Assembly: GCF_001679725.1 (NCBI RefSeq)
Contig: NZ_CP016282.1
Span: 124,001 to 188,000 of the forward strand
DNA from: Cryobacterium arcticum
Lineage (GTDB): Bacteria > Actinomycetota > Actinomycetes > Actinomycetales > Microbacteriaceae
Direction of reading: 5' to 3'
DNA: 64,000 bases
Both the position numbers and the translations under genes were made by a program. Positions 1 to 8,991 of this stretch are shown here, in pieces; positions within the stretch are counted from its first letter, which is position 1, and every line of letters begins with the position of its first letter. A model generated the notes under the pieces. That model saw only the letters and a list, made by a program, of their open reading frames with translations, made no database searches and was not told the origin of the DNA.

Positions 1-253
1 ACAGCGGCACGAGGGCGGCCGGGTCCAGACGCACGGCAACCTCTTCCCACGCCTCGCGGGCCGCGGCATCCGCCTCGGACTCACCGGGGTCGATCTTGCC
101 GCCGGGCATGAACCACACATCACGGCCGCGGGCGGTGACCATGAGCACCCGGCGGTCGCGGATGAGCGCGATCGCGGCCACGAGAATGTCCGGATGCGCC
201 GGGCCGTCGTTCACCGCGCCGCCGTGCGGCGTGCGGGCCGCGGCGTCGCTCAT
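1..253 (-). CDS. Nudix hydrolase (C-terminus cut by window edge)
   Basis: The visible 84 residues contain a complete Nudix box (GX5EX7REUXEEXGU type): GGKIDPGES, then REAWEEV, preceded by a short beta-strand segment with VLMVTARGRDVWFMPGG. Nudix enzymes hydrolyse nucleoside diphosphates linked to another moiety with Mg2+; the substrate cannot be read from this fragment. The ATG overlaps the TGA of the upstream shikimate-dehydrogenase-like gene as ATGA, so the two are probably translationally coupled. The 3-prime part lies outside the window. The family call is firm, the substrate unknown. Confidence 0.85.
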   Translation of the reverse strand, partial: MSDAAARTPHGGAVNDGPAHPDILVAAIALIRDRRVLMVTARGRDVWFMPGGKIDPGESEADAAAREAWEEVAVRLDPAALVPL

Positions 254-1092
254 GCGCGGGCGAAGACCGAGGCCGCGTGCACCTGCTCGGGCGTGGGCCG
301 CACGCCGGTGTAGCGCTCGAACTGCTCGGCGGCCTGCAGGGCGATCACCTCGGCGCCCGTGATGACGGTCTTGCCCTGCGCGCGGGCGGCCAGGATCAGC
401 GGGGTCTCGGCGGGCAGTGCCACGACGTCGAAGACGGTGTCGGCGGCCGCGATGGCCGCGTCGGTGAACGCCGACTCGGCCGCCTGGGCGCCGCCGGCCA
501 TGCCGATCGGGGTGACGTTCACGAGCAGCGACGCCGTGCTGTCGCCGGGCTCGGCCTGCCAGCCGTAGCCGAGCTCATCGGCCAGGGCCCGGCCGCGGGT
601 CTCGTTGCGGGCCACGATGGTGCCGTGGGCGAAGCCGGTGTCGCGCAGCGCCGCCCCGACGGCCTTGGCCATGCCGCCCGAGCCACGCAGCAGGAACGGG
701 GTGGCCGGGTCGAGAGCGTTGCTTCGCAGCAGGTCGGCCGCGGCGATGTAGTCGGTGTTGTAGGCGCGCAGGTAGCCGTCGTCGTTGACGATGGTGTTCA
801 CCGACTGGATGGCCGTGGCCGAGGCGTCGAGTTCGTCGACGAGGGCGATCACGTCCTCCTTGAACGGCATCGACACCGAGCAACCGCGGATGCCCAACGC
901 CCGCACCCCGGCGATGGCGCCAGCCAGGTCGGTGGTGGTGAAGGCCTTGTAGACGAAGTCCAGCCCGAACTGCTCGTAAAGGTAGTTGTGGAACCGGGTG
1001 CCGAAGTTGCTCGGCCGCGCGGCCAGCGAGATGCAGAGCCGGGTGTCCTTGTTCAGGGCGGGCTTGGTCACGGGGTGCGTTGAATCAGTCAT
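250..1092 (-). CDS. Shikimate dehydrogenase-like protein (SdhL / HI0607 type)
   Basis: 280 residues from ATG at 1092. The N-terminal substrate domain has SMPFKE where classical AroE has TIPHK, followed by VNTIVNDDG and YNTDY; the Rossmann part carries GSGGMAKAV. From memory, the order and wording of these motifs (RPSNFGT near the start, SMPFKE, GSGGMAKAV, a FDVVA motif, and EQFERYTGVRP at the end) match Haemophilus HI0607, the SDH-L subclass, better than AroE. SDH-L enzymes reduce dehydroshikimate poorly and their physiological role is unclear. An upstream in-frame GTG at 1125 is less likely because it sits in the hairpin at 1105-1138. It overlaps the Nudix gene downstream. Confidence 0.8.
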   Translation of the reverse strand: MTDSTHPVTKPALNKDTRLCISLAARPSNFGTRFHNYLYEQFGLDFVYKAFTTTDLAGAIAGVRALGIRGCSVSMPFKEDVIALVDELDASATAIQSVNTIVNDDGYLRAYNTDYIAAADLLRSNALDPATPFLLRGSGGMAKAVGAALRDTGFAHGTIVARNETRGRALADELGYGWQAEPGDSTASLLVNVTPIGMAGGAQAAESAFTDAAIAAADTVFDVVALPAETPLILAARAQGKTVITGAEVIALQAAEQFERYTGVRPTPEQVHAASVFARA

Positions 1093-1104
1093 CGCCTCAA
1101 TGCT

Positions 1105-1138
1105 ACGGCCCGCCCGGATCTCCACCCGGGCGGGCCGT
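1105..1138. terminator. Hairpin between ybdD and sdhL-like gene
   Basis: A perfect 13-bp stem pairs 1105-1117 with 1126-1138 around an 8-nt loop. It lies immediately after the ybdD stop on the minus strand. No run of U follows, which is common for actinobacterial terminators. It may instead lie in the leader of the next minus-strand gene (start 1092). Confidence 0.6.
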
Positions 1139-1160
1139 GGGTTTCAGAACGGGCAGCCGG

Positions 1161-1397
1161 TCAGCAGCAGCGGCCCTGCGGGTTGGTGTCCTGCCGGTCG
1201 GTGCGGTCGCGCCAGAACTCCCGCTCGGTGAGCATCGGTGCCGCGTCGCCGGGGCCGTGCACCGACTCGTGGTGCGCCCGGTACTTGTCGTAGGCATCCT
1301 CACCCGACACTGCCCTGATGTACCAGGCGAGCCGGGCCAGAACGGTGCGAACCGTTCCGGCCAGCCCAGGCGCCGTGGCGCCCTGCGTGCCGGACAT
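1161..1397 (-). CDS. YbdD/YjiX family small protein (DUF466)
   Basis: 78 residues. The pattern of the family is visible: WYIRAVSGEDAYDKYRAHH, then PMLTEREFWRDR, with a Cys-Cys end. YbdD-type proteins almost always follow cstA/btsT pyruvate transporters and are thought to assist them; the mechanism is unknown. The ATG overlaps the cstA TGA (ATGA), which supports co-translation with the transporter. Confidence 0.85.
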   Translation of the reverse strand: MSGTQGATAPGLAGTVRTVLARLAWYIRAVSGEDAYDKYRAHHESVHGPGDAAPMLTEREFWRDRTDRQDTNPQGRCC

Positions 1398-3676
1398 CAG
1401 TGCTCGCGTGCCTTGCGCTTGGTGCTGGGGAGGGCATCCCACAGCGCCTGGGTGGCCTTCTCGGCCGGTGTGGCCATGATGCCGGACGGCGCGAAGATGC
1501 GGGACGGCACGGCGAGGTCTTCGTTCGTCGCGTTCGAGTGCGTCTTCCATGCGTTCCAGGTGGCCTGCAGCGCCGTGAAGATCACGATCACGGCCAGCGT
1601 CACGAACACGATCGACAGGATGCCCTGCACCATCGTGTTCCGCACCACGGCCTCCATCGCCTCGACCGAGGTGGCCGTGCCGAAGCTGGTCTCCCCGTCG
1701 GCCAGCGCCTTGCTGAACGCGGCGTTCTGGGCGAAGTAGCCCACCGACGGCACGCTCGAGAAGATCTTCAGGATCGAGGCCGTGATGGTGACGATGGCCG
1801 CGAAGGCCAGCGGCACCGCGACGATCCAGAGGTAGCGGAACAGGCCGCGCTTGGCGACGATGGCCAGGCACACGGCCAGCGCGATCGCGGCGAGCAGCTG
1901 GTTGGCGATGCCGAAGAGCGGGAACAGCGTGTTGATGCCGCCGAGCGGGTCGGTGACGCCCATCACGAGCACCGCGCCCCAGGCCGCCACCATGATGCCG
2001 GTGGTGAGCCAGGCGCCCGTGCGCCAGGAGGTGTCCTTGAACTTCGGGAAGAAGTTGCCCAGGCTGTCCTGCAGCATGAACCGCGCGACGCGGGTGCCGG
2101 CATCCACCGCGGTGAGAATGAACAGCGCCTCGAACATGATCGCGAAGTGGTACCAGAACGCCATCATGCCGGTGCCGCCGGCCACCTGCTGCATGATGTG
2201 CGCCAGGCCCACCGACAGGGTCGGGGCGCCGCCGGTACGCGACACGATGGATGCTTCGCCGACGTCCTTCGCCGTCTGCGTGAGCATGTCGGGGGTGAGG
2301 TTCACGCCCGTCAGGCCGAGGCTGTTGACGAAGGTGACCGCGCCTTCCACCGTGCCGCCAGTGAGGGCCGGCGAGGCGTTCATGGCGAAGTAGATGCCAC
2401 GGTCGATCGACAGTGCGGCCACGAGGGCCATGATCGCCACGAACGATTCCATCAGCATGCCGCCGTAGCCGATGAACCGGGTCTGGCGTTCCTTCTCGAT
2501 GAGCTTGGGTGTGGTGCCCGAGGCGATCAACGCATGGAAGCCGGAGAGGGCACCGCAGGCGATGGTGACGAAGAGGAACGGGAAGAGCTGGCCGCTGACC
2601 ACGGGGCCGGTGCCGCTGGTGGCGAACTCGCTCACCGCGGGCACCGTGATCTCGGGCCGCACGATGACGATCGCCAGGGCGAGCATGCCGATCGTGCCGA
2701 TCTTCATGAAGGTGGAGAGGTAGTCGCGCGGTGCCAGCAGCAGCCAGACCGGCAGGATCGCCGCGACGAAACCGTAGACGATGATGCCGATGGCCAGCGG
2801 CACCTTCTCCACGTGGAACATGGCCGCGCCCCACTCGGTGCCGGCGATCGCACCGCCGCCGACGATGGCGGCGATGAGCAGCACGAAGCCGATGATCGAG
2901 ATCTCGGTGACCTTGCCCGGGCGGAAGAACCGCAGGTAGCAGCCCATGAACAGGGCGATCGGGATGGTCATGCCGACCGAGAAGACGCCCCAGGCGCTCT
3001 CGGCGAGGGCGTTGACCACGACGAGGGCGAGGATGGCGACGATGATGACCATGATCGTGAGGGTGGCGATGAGGGCGGCCGTGCCGCCGACCCGGCCGAG
3101 CTCGTCGCGGGCCATCTGGCCCAGCGACCGGCCGCCGCGGCGCATCGAGAAGAACAGCACCAGGTAGTCCTGCACGGCGCCGGCGAACACGACGCCCACG
3201 ATGATCCAGATCGTGCCGGGCAGGTAACCCATCTGCGCGGCGAGTACCGGGCCCACCAGGGGGCCGGCGCCGGCGATGGCGGCGAAGTGGTGGCCGAAGA
3301 GCACCCGGCGGTCGGTGGCGGCGTAGTCCTTGCCGTCGGCCTTGTACTCCGCGGGTGTGGCCCGGCGGTCATCCGGCCGGAGCAGGTGTTTCTGGATGTA
3401 GTTGGAGTAGAACCGGTAGCCGATCAGGTACGTGCAGAGCGCGGCGAAGACGAACCAGATGGCGTTCACGGTCTCGCCGCGCACCACGGCCAGCATCACC
3501 CAACTCAGCCCGCCGAGCAGGGCGATAGCCACCCAGATACCGATCTTCAGCGGGGTCCAGTGGGCCTCCTCGGCCTCGTGGATGGTCGGATCCAGGGCTA
3601 CCGGCGGCAGCGCCGGGTCCTGGGTGAGGTCTGGCCCGTCGGTTGCGCCTTGCGGAATGCTGGACGTCGCGCCCAT
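1397..3676 (-). CDS. cstA: Carbon starvation protein A, peptide/pyruvate transporter
   Basis: 759 residues with a soluble N-terminus of about 55 residues and then many hydrophobic segments typical of the CstA family (inner-membrane secondary transporter for peptides or pyruvate). Family landmarks include HHFAAIAGAGPLVGPVLAAQ and FHALIASGTTPK. The start at 3676 has AAAGGGGAG seven bases upstream; longer reading frames extending to 4588 run into the neighbouring gene and were discarded. A 15-bp palindrome lies 48 bases upstream of the start. It forms an operon with the YbdD gene. CstA-YbdD pairs are usually induced on carbon limitation, but nothing in this sequence proves that here. Confidence 0.93.
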   Translation of the reverse strand: MGATSSIPQGATDGPDLTQDPALPPVALDPTIHEAEEAHWTPLKIGIWVAIALLGGLSWVMLAVVRGETVNAIWFVFAALCTYLIGYRFYSNYIQKHLLRPDDRRATPAEYKADGKDYAATDRRVLFGHHFAAIAGAGPLVGPVLAAQMGYLPGTIWIIVGVVFAGAVQDYLVLFFSMRRGGRSLGQMARDELGRVGGTAALIATLTIMVIIVAILALVVVNALAESAWGVFSVGMTIPIALFMGCYLRFFRPGKVTEISIIGFVLLIAAIVGGGAIAGTEWGAAMFHVEKVPLAIGIIVYGFVAAILPVWLLLAPRDYLSTFMKIGTIGMLALAIVIVRPEITVPAVSEFATSGTGPVVSGQLFPFLFVTIACGALSGFHALIASGTTPKLIEKERQTRFIGYGGMLMESFVAIMALVAALSIDRGIYFAMNASPALTGGTVEGAVTFVNSLGLTGVNLTPDMLTQTAKDVGEASIVSRTGGAPTLSVGLAHIMQQVAGGTGMMAFWYHFAIMFEALFILTAVDAGTRVARFMLQDSLGNFFPKFKDTSWRTGAWLTTGIMVAAWGAVLVMGVTDPLGGINTLFPLFGIANQLLAAIALAVCLAIVAKRGLFRYLWIVAVPLAFAAIVTITASILKIFSSVPSVGYFAQNAAFSKALADGETSFGTATSVEAMEAVVRNTMVQGILSIVFVTLAVIVIFTALQATWNAWKTHSNATNEDLAVPSRIFAPSGIMATPAEKATQALWDALPSTKRKAREH

Positions 3677-3723
3677 TGGTACTCCCCTTTGAGATACGTG
3701 CTGAAACTCACAGCAAATTGCCG

Positions 3724-3738
3724 GGTTACCCGGTAACC
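3724..3738. promoter_or_regulatory. Palindrome upstream of cstA (possible operator)
   Basis: GGTTACC-C-GGTAACC is a perfect 15-bp palindrome 48 bp before the cstA start. A weaker TGCTG/CAGCA inverted pair lies at 3699-3715. Either could be an operator in the cstA promoter region. I cannot name the regulator. Confidence 0.35.
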
Positions 3739-3813
3739 GTAACAGCCGGCTGCCACCCTGATGGGGGCTTTGGTCCTGCGCGTGTCGCCGGAGCGGCCCG
3801 TCGACCGCGCCTT

Positions 3814-4641
3814 TCAGGGATGCGCCGCGCTGGTGAACACGTCGTTGAGGGTGACCGTGGTGAGCCCGCGATCGTGCACGAGGGCCTGCAGTTGCGGGAA
3901 GACGTTGGTGACCGGTTCGAAGTTGAGGTGGCCGATCACGATGTGTTCCGGCAGGAACCAGGTGGTCGCGAAGTCGACCACCTGCTGTTCGGATTCCAGC
4001 CCGGAATCCGACAGTGAGCCGTACCAGGTGGTCGGCACCGAGTAGCCCAGGTCGGCGGCCAGCGCATCCACCCTGTCGTCGTGCGCGCCGTAGGGCGGGC
4101 GGAAATAGGGCCGGGCATCCGTGCCGAAGGTGTCGGTGATGAAGTCGTGGTTGCGTCCGAGCTCGAGGCTGACGTCGGCATCCGACAGCGTGGTGAGGTC
4201 GGGGTGCGACCAGGTGTGGTTGCCCAGCTGGATCTGCCCGGTCGCCACCAGGGGCCGCAGCAGCGCCGCGTTGTCGGTCCAAGCGTCGTAGCAGCCGGTG
4301 ACGAAGAAGGTGAGGCGGGTACCCGTGTCGGCGGCGAATCGCACGTACCGGGCGACCACCTCGCTGCTCGAGCCGTCGTCCACGGTCCAGGCCAGCAGGC
4401 CGGCGTCGCCGGGCAGGTCGGACAGGGTGCCAGGCGGCACGGGAACGCGGGCCAGGTTCGGGGCCGGCAGCAGAGCCGGCACGGGCCCGGGTGCCACGGC
4501 GGGCACCGGCCGGGGGAGCGGGCTCGGCGGCGTGACGACGGCGGCCCGGGTGGCCACGGGAGGGGTTTCGGGGGCCAGGGCGGCGCATCCGGCCAGGGCC
4601 AGCGACAGGCCAAGGGAGGCCAGCACGGTACGGCGGCTCAC
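3814..4641 (-). CDS. Polysaccharide deacetylase-family lipoprotein
   Basis: 275 residues from a GTG start. An RR-containing signal sequence ends in the lipobox LAGC with Cys at residue 19, so the protein should be lipid-anchored outside the membrane. A Pro/Ala-rich spacer follows. The NodB homology region shows WTVDDG (metal and catalytic Asp), NHTWSHPDL (HxxxHP zinc ligands) and RPPYG. Family enzymes remove N- or O-acetyl groups from peptidoglycan or other glycans; the substrate is not determinable. The frame stays open upstream to 4800 but lacks a better start. No clear Shine-Dalgarno precedes the GTG, so the start is moderately certain. Confidence 0.82.
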   Translation of the reverse strand: MSRRTVLASLGLSLALAGCAALAPETPPVATRAAVVTPPSPLPRPVPAVAPGPVPALLPAPNLARVPVPPGTLSDLPGDAGLLAWTVDDGSSSEVVARYVRFAADTGTRLTFFVTGCYDAWTDNAALLRPLVATGQIQLGNHTWSHPDLTTLSDADVSLELGRNHDFITDTFGTDARPYFRPPYGAHDDRVDALAADLGYSVPTTWYGSLSDSGLESEQQVVDFATTWFLPEHIVIGHLNFEPVTNVFPQLQALVHDRGLTTVTLNDVFTSAAHP

Positions 4642-4902
4642 GGCGAGGTCGGGGAGGCCTTGACCTGGCGCGCCTCGCTCAGCATCCTGCGGCACGCGGT
4701 CCTCCCCCCGGAGCCGGTCGATGGCGACGACGGAAGAGCGGGAAATGCGCTGCGTCGGGCGAACGTTTCCGAATGTACGGGCGCGGCGTGCTGCTGGCAA
4801 TGCCCGTGATCGGGGGTGGTGCCCGCCTCGCTAAAATGAATCCATCCGCATTCCGGGCCCTCGCCCGCATTTTGACCATCCTTTTGGACCATTGGAGCCA
4901 CC

Positions 4903-6288
4903 GTGGCCGCACTTTCCCGTCTTGATTCCGTCATCGCCCTCGCCCGCCACCGCGGGTTCGTCTTCCAGGCCGGTGAGATCTACGGCGGTAGCCGGTCGGC
5001 CTGGGACTACGGGCCCCTCGGTGTGGAGCTCAAGGAGAACATCAAGAAGCAGTGGTGGCGCTTCATGGTCACGAGCCGCGACGACGTCGTGGGCCTGGAC
5101 TCCTCCGTCATCCTGCCGCGCAAGGTCTGGGAGGCCTCCGGCCACGTCGAGGTCTTCTCCGACCCTCTGGTGGAGTGCACCAGCTGTCACAAGCGCTTCC
5201 GCGAGGACCACCTCGTCGAGGAGTTCGAGGAGAAGAAGGGCCGCGCCCCCGAGGGCGGCATCGACGGCATCGCCTGCCCCAACTGCGGCAACCGGCACAC
5301 CTGGACCGAGCCGCGCGCGTTCTCCGGTCTGCTCAAGACCTTCCTCGGCCCGGTCGACGAAGAGGCCGGCATGGTGTACCTCCGCCCCGAGACCGCGCAG
5401 GGCATCTTCGTGAACTTCGCGAACGTGCTGCAGGCTGCCCGGATGAAGCCCCCGTTCGGCATCGGCCAGATCGGCAAGAGCTTCCGCAACGAGATCACCC
5501 CCGGAAACTTCATCTTCCGCACCCGTGAGTTCGAGCAGATGGAGATGGAATTCTTCGTCGAGCCCGGCACTGACGAGGAATGGCACCAGTACTGGATCGA
5601 CCAGCGGATGGGGTGGTACACGGGCCTGGGCATCGACCCGGAGAACCTGCGCCTCTACGAACACGCCCAGGAGAAGCTCTCGCACTACTCCAAGCGCACC
5701 GTCGACATCGAGTACCGCTTCGGTTTCTCCGGCAGCGAGTTCGGCGAGCTCGAGGGCGTGGCCAACCGCACCGACTTCGACCTCAAGACGCACTCCGAGG
5801 CCAGCGGCAAGGACCTCTCCTACTTCGACCAGACCAAGAACGAGCGCTGGATCCCCTACGTGATCGAGCCCGCGGCCGGCCTCACCCGCTCGCTGATGGC
5901 GTTCCTGGTGGATGCCTACCACGAGGAAGAAGTGCCCAACGCGAAGGGCGGCGTCGACAAGCGCACCGTGCTCAAGCTCGACCCGCGCCTGGCCCCGATC
6001 AAGGCCGCCGTGCTGCCGCTCTCGCGCAACGAGGCCCTCTCGCCGATGGCCCGCTCGTTGGCCGCACGCCTGCGTGAATCGTGGAACGTGGACTTCGACG
6101 ACGCCGGCGCCATCGGCCGCCGGTACCGCCGCCAGGACGAGATCGGAACCCCGTACTGCATCACGGTGGACTTCGACTCGCTCGAGGACCAGGCCGTGAC
6201 CGTGCGCGACCGCGACACCATGGCGCAGGAGCGCGTGCCCCTGGCCGAGCTCGACGCCTACCTGGCCCTGCGCCTGCGCGGAGCGTAA
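4903..6288 (+). CDS. glyS: Glycyl-tRNA synthetase, dimeric class II type
   Basis: 461 residues, usual length for the alpha2 bacterial/eukaryal-type enzyme that charges tRNA-Gly. Class II motif 2 lies in [11 protein letters not shown]...[10 protein letters not shown] and motif 3 in the [10 protein letters not shown] region. A zinc-binding insertion with CTSC...CPNC is present. GTG start with TTGGAG upstream. A TAAAAT hexamer at 4832-4837 is a good -10, giving a leader of about 60 nt. I see no T-box structure in that leader. A strong terminator follows at 6324-6369. Confidence 0.95.
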   Translation: MAALSRLDSVIALARHRGFVFQAGEIYGGSRSAWDYGPLGVELKENIKKQWWRFMVTSRDDVVGLDSSVILPRKVWEASGHVEVFSDPLVECTSCHKRFREDHLVEEFEEKKGRAPEGGIDGIACPNCGNRHTWTEPRAFSGLLKTFLGPVDEEAGMVYLRPETAQGIFVNFANVLQAARMKPPFGIGQIGKSFRNEITPGNFIFRTREFEQMEMEFFVEPGTDEEWHQYWIDQRMGWYTGLGIDPENLRLYEHAQEKLSHYSKRTVDIEYRFGFSGSEFGELEGVANRTDFDLKTHSEASGKDLSYFDQTKNERWIPYVIEPAAGLTRSLMAFLVDAYHEEEVPNAKGGVDKRTVLKLDPRLAPIKAAVLPLSRNEALSPMARSLAARLRESWNVDFDDAGAIGRRYRRQDEIGTPYCITVDFDSLEDQAVTVRDRDTMAQERVPLAELDAYLALRLRGA

Positions 6289-6323
6289 CAGCCCCGCTGC
6301 ATCCGCCTGCCGGACGCCCGCGC

Positions 6324-6369
6324 AACGGCGCCTGACCCGCACTTCGAGTGACGCGGGTCAGGCGCCGTT
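6324..6369. terminator. glyS terminator made of an inverted repeat pair
   Basis: AACGGCGCCTGACCCGC (6324-6340) pairs perfectly with its complement at 6353-6369, a 17-bp stem with a 12-nt loop, followed by TTT on the plus strand. The stem sequence is the same element that is repeated in tandem after oleD at 53963-54188. Confidence 0.85.
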
Positions 6370-6469
6370 TCGCGTGTGGCGTGCCAGCAGCGCAGCGGCG
6401 TGGCGCCCGCGCACCTCGTGGCCGAGCACGCGGGCGAACGCAGGGCGAGCACCCGGGTGGGGCGGATGG

Positions 6470-7516
6470 CTAGGGCAGGGTGAGGTCGATCAGGGTGACG
6501 CCGGCCGCGGGCTCGGGCGCCGACATTGCGGCGAGAGCCGCCGGAGCGTCGGCCAACGGGATGCGATGGCTGATCAGGTCCTGCGGGCGCAGCCGGCCGC
6601 TGGTCACCAGCGCCATCAGCTCGGGGTAGTCGCCGGCCGCCATGCCATGGCTGCCGAGCACCGCGAGCTCCCGGCCGATCACCAGACCCAGCGGCACGCG
6701 CGGGTCTTCGGCGAGCAGGCCGATCTGCACGTGGCGGCCACGGGTGGCCAGTGACCGGATGGCAATGCCCACCGTGCTCTCCCGGCCGAGCGCCTCCACC
6801 GACACGTGGGCGCCTCCGTCGGAGAGCAGGCGCACCCGGTCCACCACCGCGGCGTCGGGCATCCCGCTGGAGTTGACCGTGTAGGTGGCACCGGCGCGGG
6901 CCGCGGCGGCCAGGGCGTCCACGCTGATGTCCACCGCGATCACCCGGGCCCCGAGGGCTGCGCCGATCATAACCGCGGACAGGCCCACGCCGCCGCAACC
7001 GATCACCACGAGGGTCTCGCCGGCGAGCAGCTTCGCCTGGTGCACGAGCCCGCGATAGGAGGTGGCGAACCGGCAGCCGAGCAGCGCCGCGGCGCCGGAG
7101 TCGAGGTCGTCGGGCACCGCGATGAGGTTGACGTCGGCGTTGTGCAGCGCCACCTTCTCGGCGTAGGAACCCCAGTGGGTGAAACCGGGCTGGGTCTGGT
7201 TGCGGCAGACCTGCGCGTTGCCGGTGGCGCACTCCGGGCAGTCGCCGCAGGCGCAGACGAACGGCACGGTGACCCGCTGCCCCACGGCGAAGCGGGTGAC
7301 GAGAGGCCCGGCGGCCTCGATCACGCCGACGAGCTCGTGCCCGGGGACGTGCGGCAGGGCGATGCCGTCGTCGTGGCCCAGCCAGCCGTGCCAGTCGCTG
7401 CGGCAGAGCCCGGTGGCCTCCACCCGCACCACGACGCCGGCGGCGCTAGGGTCCGGGTCGGGCACCTCGCGCAGCTCGGGCAGAGCACCGAACCGGTCGA
7501 ACCAGACCGCGCGCAC
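6470..7516 (-). CDS. Zinc-dependent alcohol dehydrogenase (MDR family)
   Basis: 348 residues from GTG. Catalytic zinc ligands Cys38 and the His60-Glu61 pair (GHE) are present; the structural zinc loop is CACGDCPECATGNAQVC. The nucleotide fold carries GCGGVGL followed by AVDIS, the Asp suggesting NAD(H) preference. Substrate is unknown. The gene ends next to the glyS terminator and starts two bases from the hemA stop on the same strand, so it may be read through from hemA, although the functions have no obvious link. Confidence 0.85.
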   Translation of the reverse strand: MRAVWFDRFGALPELREVPDPDPSAAGVVVRVEATGLCRSDWHGWLGHDDGIALPHVPGHELVGVIEAAGPLVTRFAVGQRVTVPFVCACGDCPECATGNAQVCRNQTQPGFTHWGSYAEKVALHNADVNLIAVPDDLDSGAAALLGCRFATSYRGLVHQAKLLAGETLVVIGCGGVGLSAVMIGAALGARVIAVDISVDALAAAARAGATYTVNSSGMPDAAVVDRVRLLSDGGAHVSVEALGRESTVGIAIRSLATRGRHVQIGLLAEDPRVPLGLVIGRELAVLGSHGMAAGDYPELMALVTSGRLRPQDLISHRIPLADAPAALAAMSAPEPAAGVTLIDLTLP

Positions 7517-7517
7517 G

Positions 7518-8918
7518 CTAGGAGGCGGCGCTGGAGATGTCGGTGACGCCGGCCACGCCCGGGGCCGTCGGCAGGCCGGTGACGCCGGCCTCCGGCAGGG
7601 TCACATCGATGCCGAAGAGAGCGTCAAGCCCGCCCAGGAACGCATCCTGCTCACCCGCGCGGGCGAGTTCGCGCGACCGCACCATGGGGGTGTGCAGCAG
7701 TACCCCGGCCAGGTGCCGCAGCGCCGACTCGGTCTGCTCGCTGTTGTCGCCGCGGGCGTGGGCGCGCTCGATCTCGGCGTCGAGGATGTCGAAGACGTAG
7801 GAGCGCAGCGCCACGACAGCGGGGGCCAGGCTCTGCTCCTCGGCGACGGCCGAGAACTTGCGGGCGGCGCGGTCGACCAGGCGGCGGGCCTCGCTGGTGG
7901 CGTTGAGTTCTTCGAGGGGCGCGTGGATGCGGATGGTCTCCAGGTCGAGCAGCTCGACGCCGGTCACCTCGCTCACGTCCGGGTCCACATTGCGCGGCAG
8001 GCCGAGGTCGATGACCAGCTGGCGCGTGGCCTCCACGTCTCCGCCCATCGGGCAGGAGCGCACCGGCGCGGCGGATTCGGCGGCCGCGGCCGTCCGGGCG
8101 GCCACGAGGGCGCGGCCGGCGAGCAGGATGCCCGCATCGATGACGTGGTGCTCCACCGTGGTGCAGGTGAGGATCAGGTCGGCCAGCGCGGTCTCGGCGG
8201 CCAGCGCATCGGCATCCGTGGCGAGGGCCTGGATGTCGTGCGAGGCGGCGAAGCGCTCGGCGCGGCCGGAGGGGGAGTAGACGCGCACATCGGTGACGCC
8301 CAGGTCGCGGAGCGCCGCCAGCGAGGCGCCGGCGTACCGACCGGTGCCCACCAGCAGCACGCGGGTGTGCGCCCAGTCGGTGACCCGGCTCTCGGCCAGT
8401 TCGAGCGACAGGCGCACGAGCGAGCGCCCGGCGGCGCCGATGCCGGTGCGGTTCTTCACCCCGCGGGAGGTCTGTGAGGCACGCTGGAACAGGCGCTCGA
8501 GCTCGGGGCTCGTGGTGCCGGCCGCGCGGGCCTCTTCGAGGGCGCGGCGCACCTGACCGGCGATCTCGCCCTCGCCCACCACCACGGACTCGAGTCCGCT
8601 GGTGACCGCGAAGAGGTGCTCGGCCACACCGTTGCCGTGCACGAGGTCGAGGGTGTCGCGCAGCAGTGCGGCGCTCACCCCGGTGCTCGCGCTCACGGCG
8701 TCGATCGCGGCGTACACCGCGGGAAGGGGGGAGACGCCGAAGGGTTCGTCCAGGTCGAGGTAGGCCTCGAAGCGGTTGCAGGTGGCCACCACCACGGCGC
8801 CGCTGAGCGCGTCATGCCCGGTGAGCATTCCGCCCGCTGCCTCGTCCGCGCCGACAGAGAGCTTTTCGAGCACGTCGAAGCTGGAGTTCTTGTGGTTCGC
8901 GGACAGACAAATCAACAC
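7518..8918 (-). CDS. hemA: Glutamyl-tRNA reductase
   Basis: 466 residues. Catalyses NADPH-dependent reduction of Glu-tRNA to glutamate-1-semialdehyde, the first committed step of heme synthesis. The catalytic Cys47 sits in [19 protein letters not shown] and the Rossmann segment [16 protein letters not shown] are typical. The spacer helix and dimerisation domain follow, and the tail is Gly/Ala/Pro-rich. The GTG start has no Shine-Dalgarno but is preceded by TAGAAT-N6, so the mRNA is probably leaderless. It is divergent from hemE across about 70 bp, so the first step and the late steps share a control region. Confidence 0.95.
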   Translation of the reverse strand: MLICLSANHKNSSFDVLEKLSVGADEAAGGMLTGHDALSGAVVVATCNRFEAYLDLDEPFGVSPLPAVYAAIDAVSASTGVSAALLRDTLDLVHGNGVAEHLFAVTSGLESVVVGEGEIAGQVRRALEEARAAGTTSPELERLFQRASQTSRGVKNRTGIGAAGRSLVRLSLELAESRVTDWAHTRVLLVGTGRYAGASLAALRDLGVTDVRVYSPSGRAERFAASHDIQALATDADALAAETALADLILTCTTVEHHVIDAGILLAGRALVAARTAAAAESAAPVRSCPMGGDVEATRQLVIDLGLPRNVDPDVSEVTGVELLDLETIRIHAPLEELNATSEARRLVDRAARKFSAVAEEQSLAPAVVALRSYVFDILDAEIERAHARGDNSEQTESALRHLAGVLLHTPMVRSRELARAGEQDAFLGGLDALFGIDVTLPEAGVTGLPTAPGVAGVTDISSAAS

Positions 8919-8924
8919 CGGTCA

Positions 8925-8930
8925 ATTCTA
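8925..8930 (-). promoter_or_regulatory. -10 element for leaderless hemA mRNA
   Basis: TAGAAT on the minus strand, then TGACCG, then the hemA GTG. A start site 7 nt after the -10 coincides with the start codon. Confidence 0.55.
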
Positions 8931-8991
8931 CGTTGTGTAGTGCGGCACCTCGAATCGTTCCCGGAGCGGATGTAGGGGAGAATCGAAGGTG

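Noticed and set aside
1400..3736. 778-codon plus-strand frame opposite cstA
   Set aside because: His/Glu/Asp-rich composition typical of antisense translation of a membrane protein; no ribosome-binding site or family match.
4838..4902. T-box or riboswitch in the glyS leader
   Set aside because: Only about 60 nt lie between the predicted start site and GTG, too short for a T-box, and no specifier/antiterminator structure is visible.
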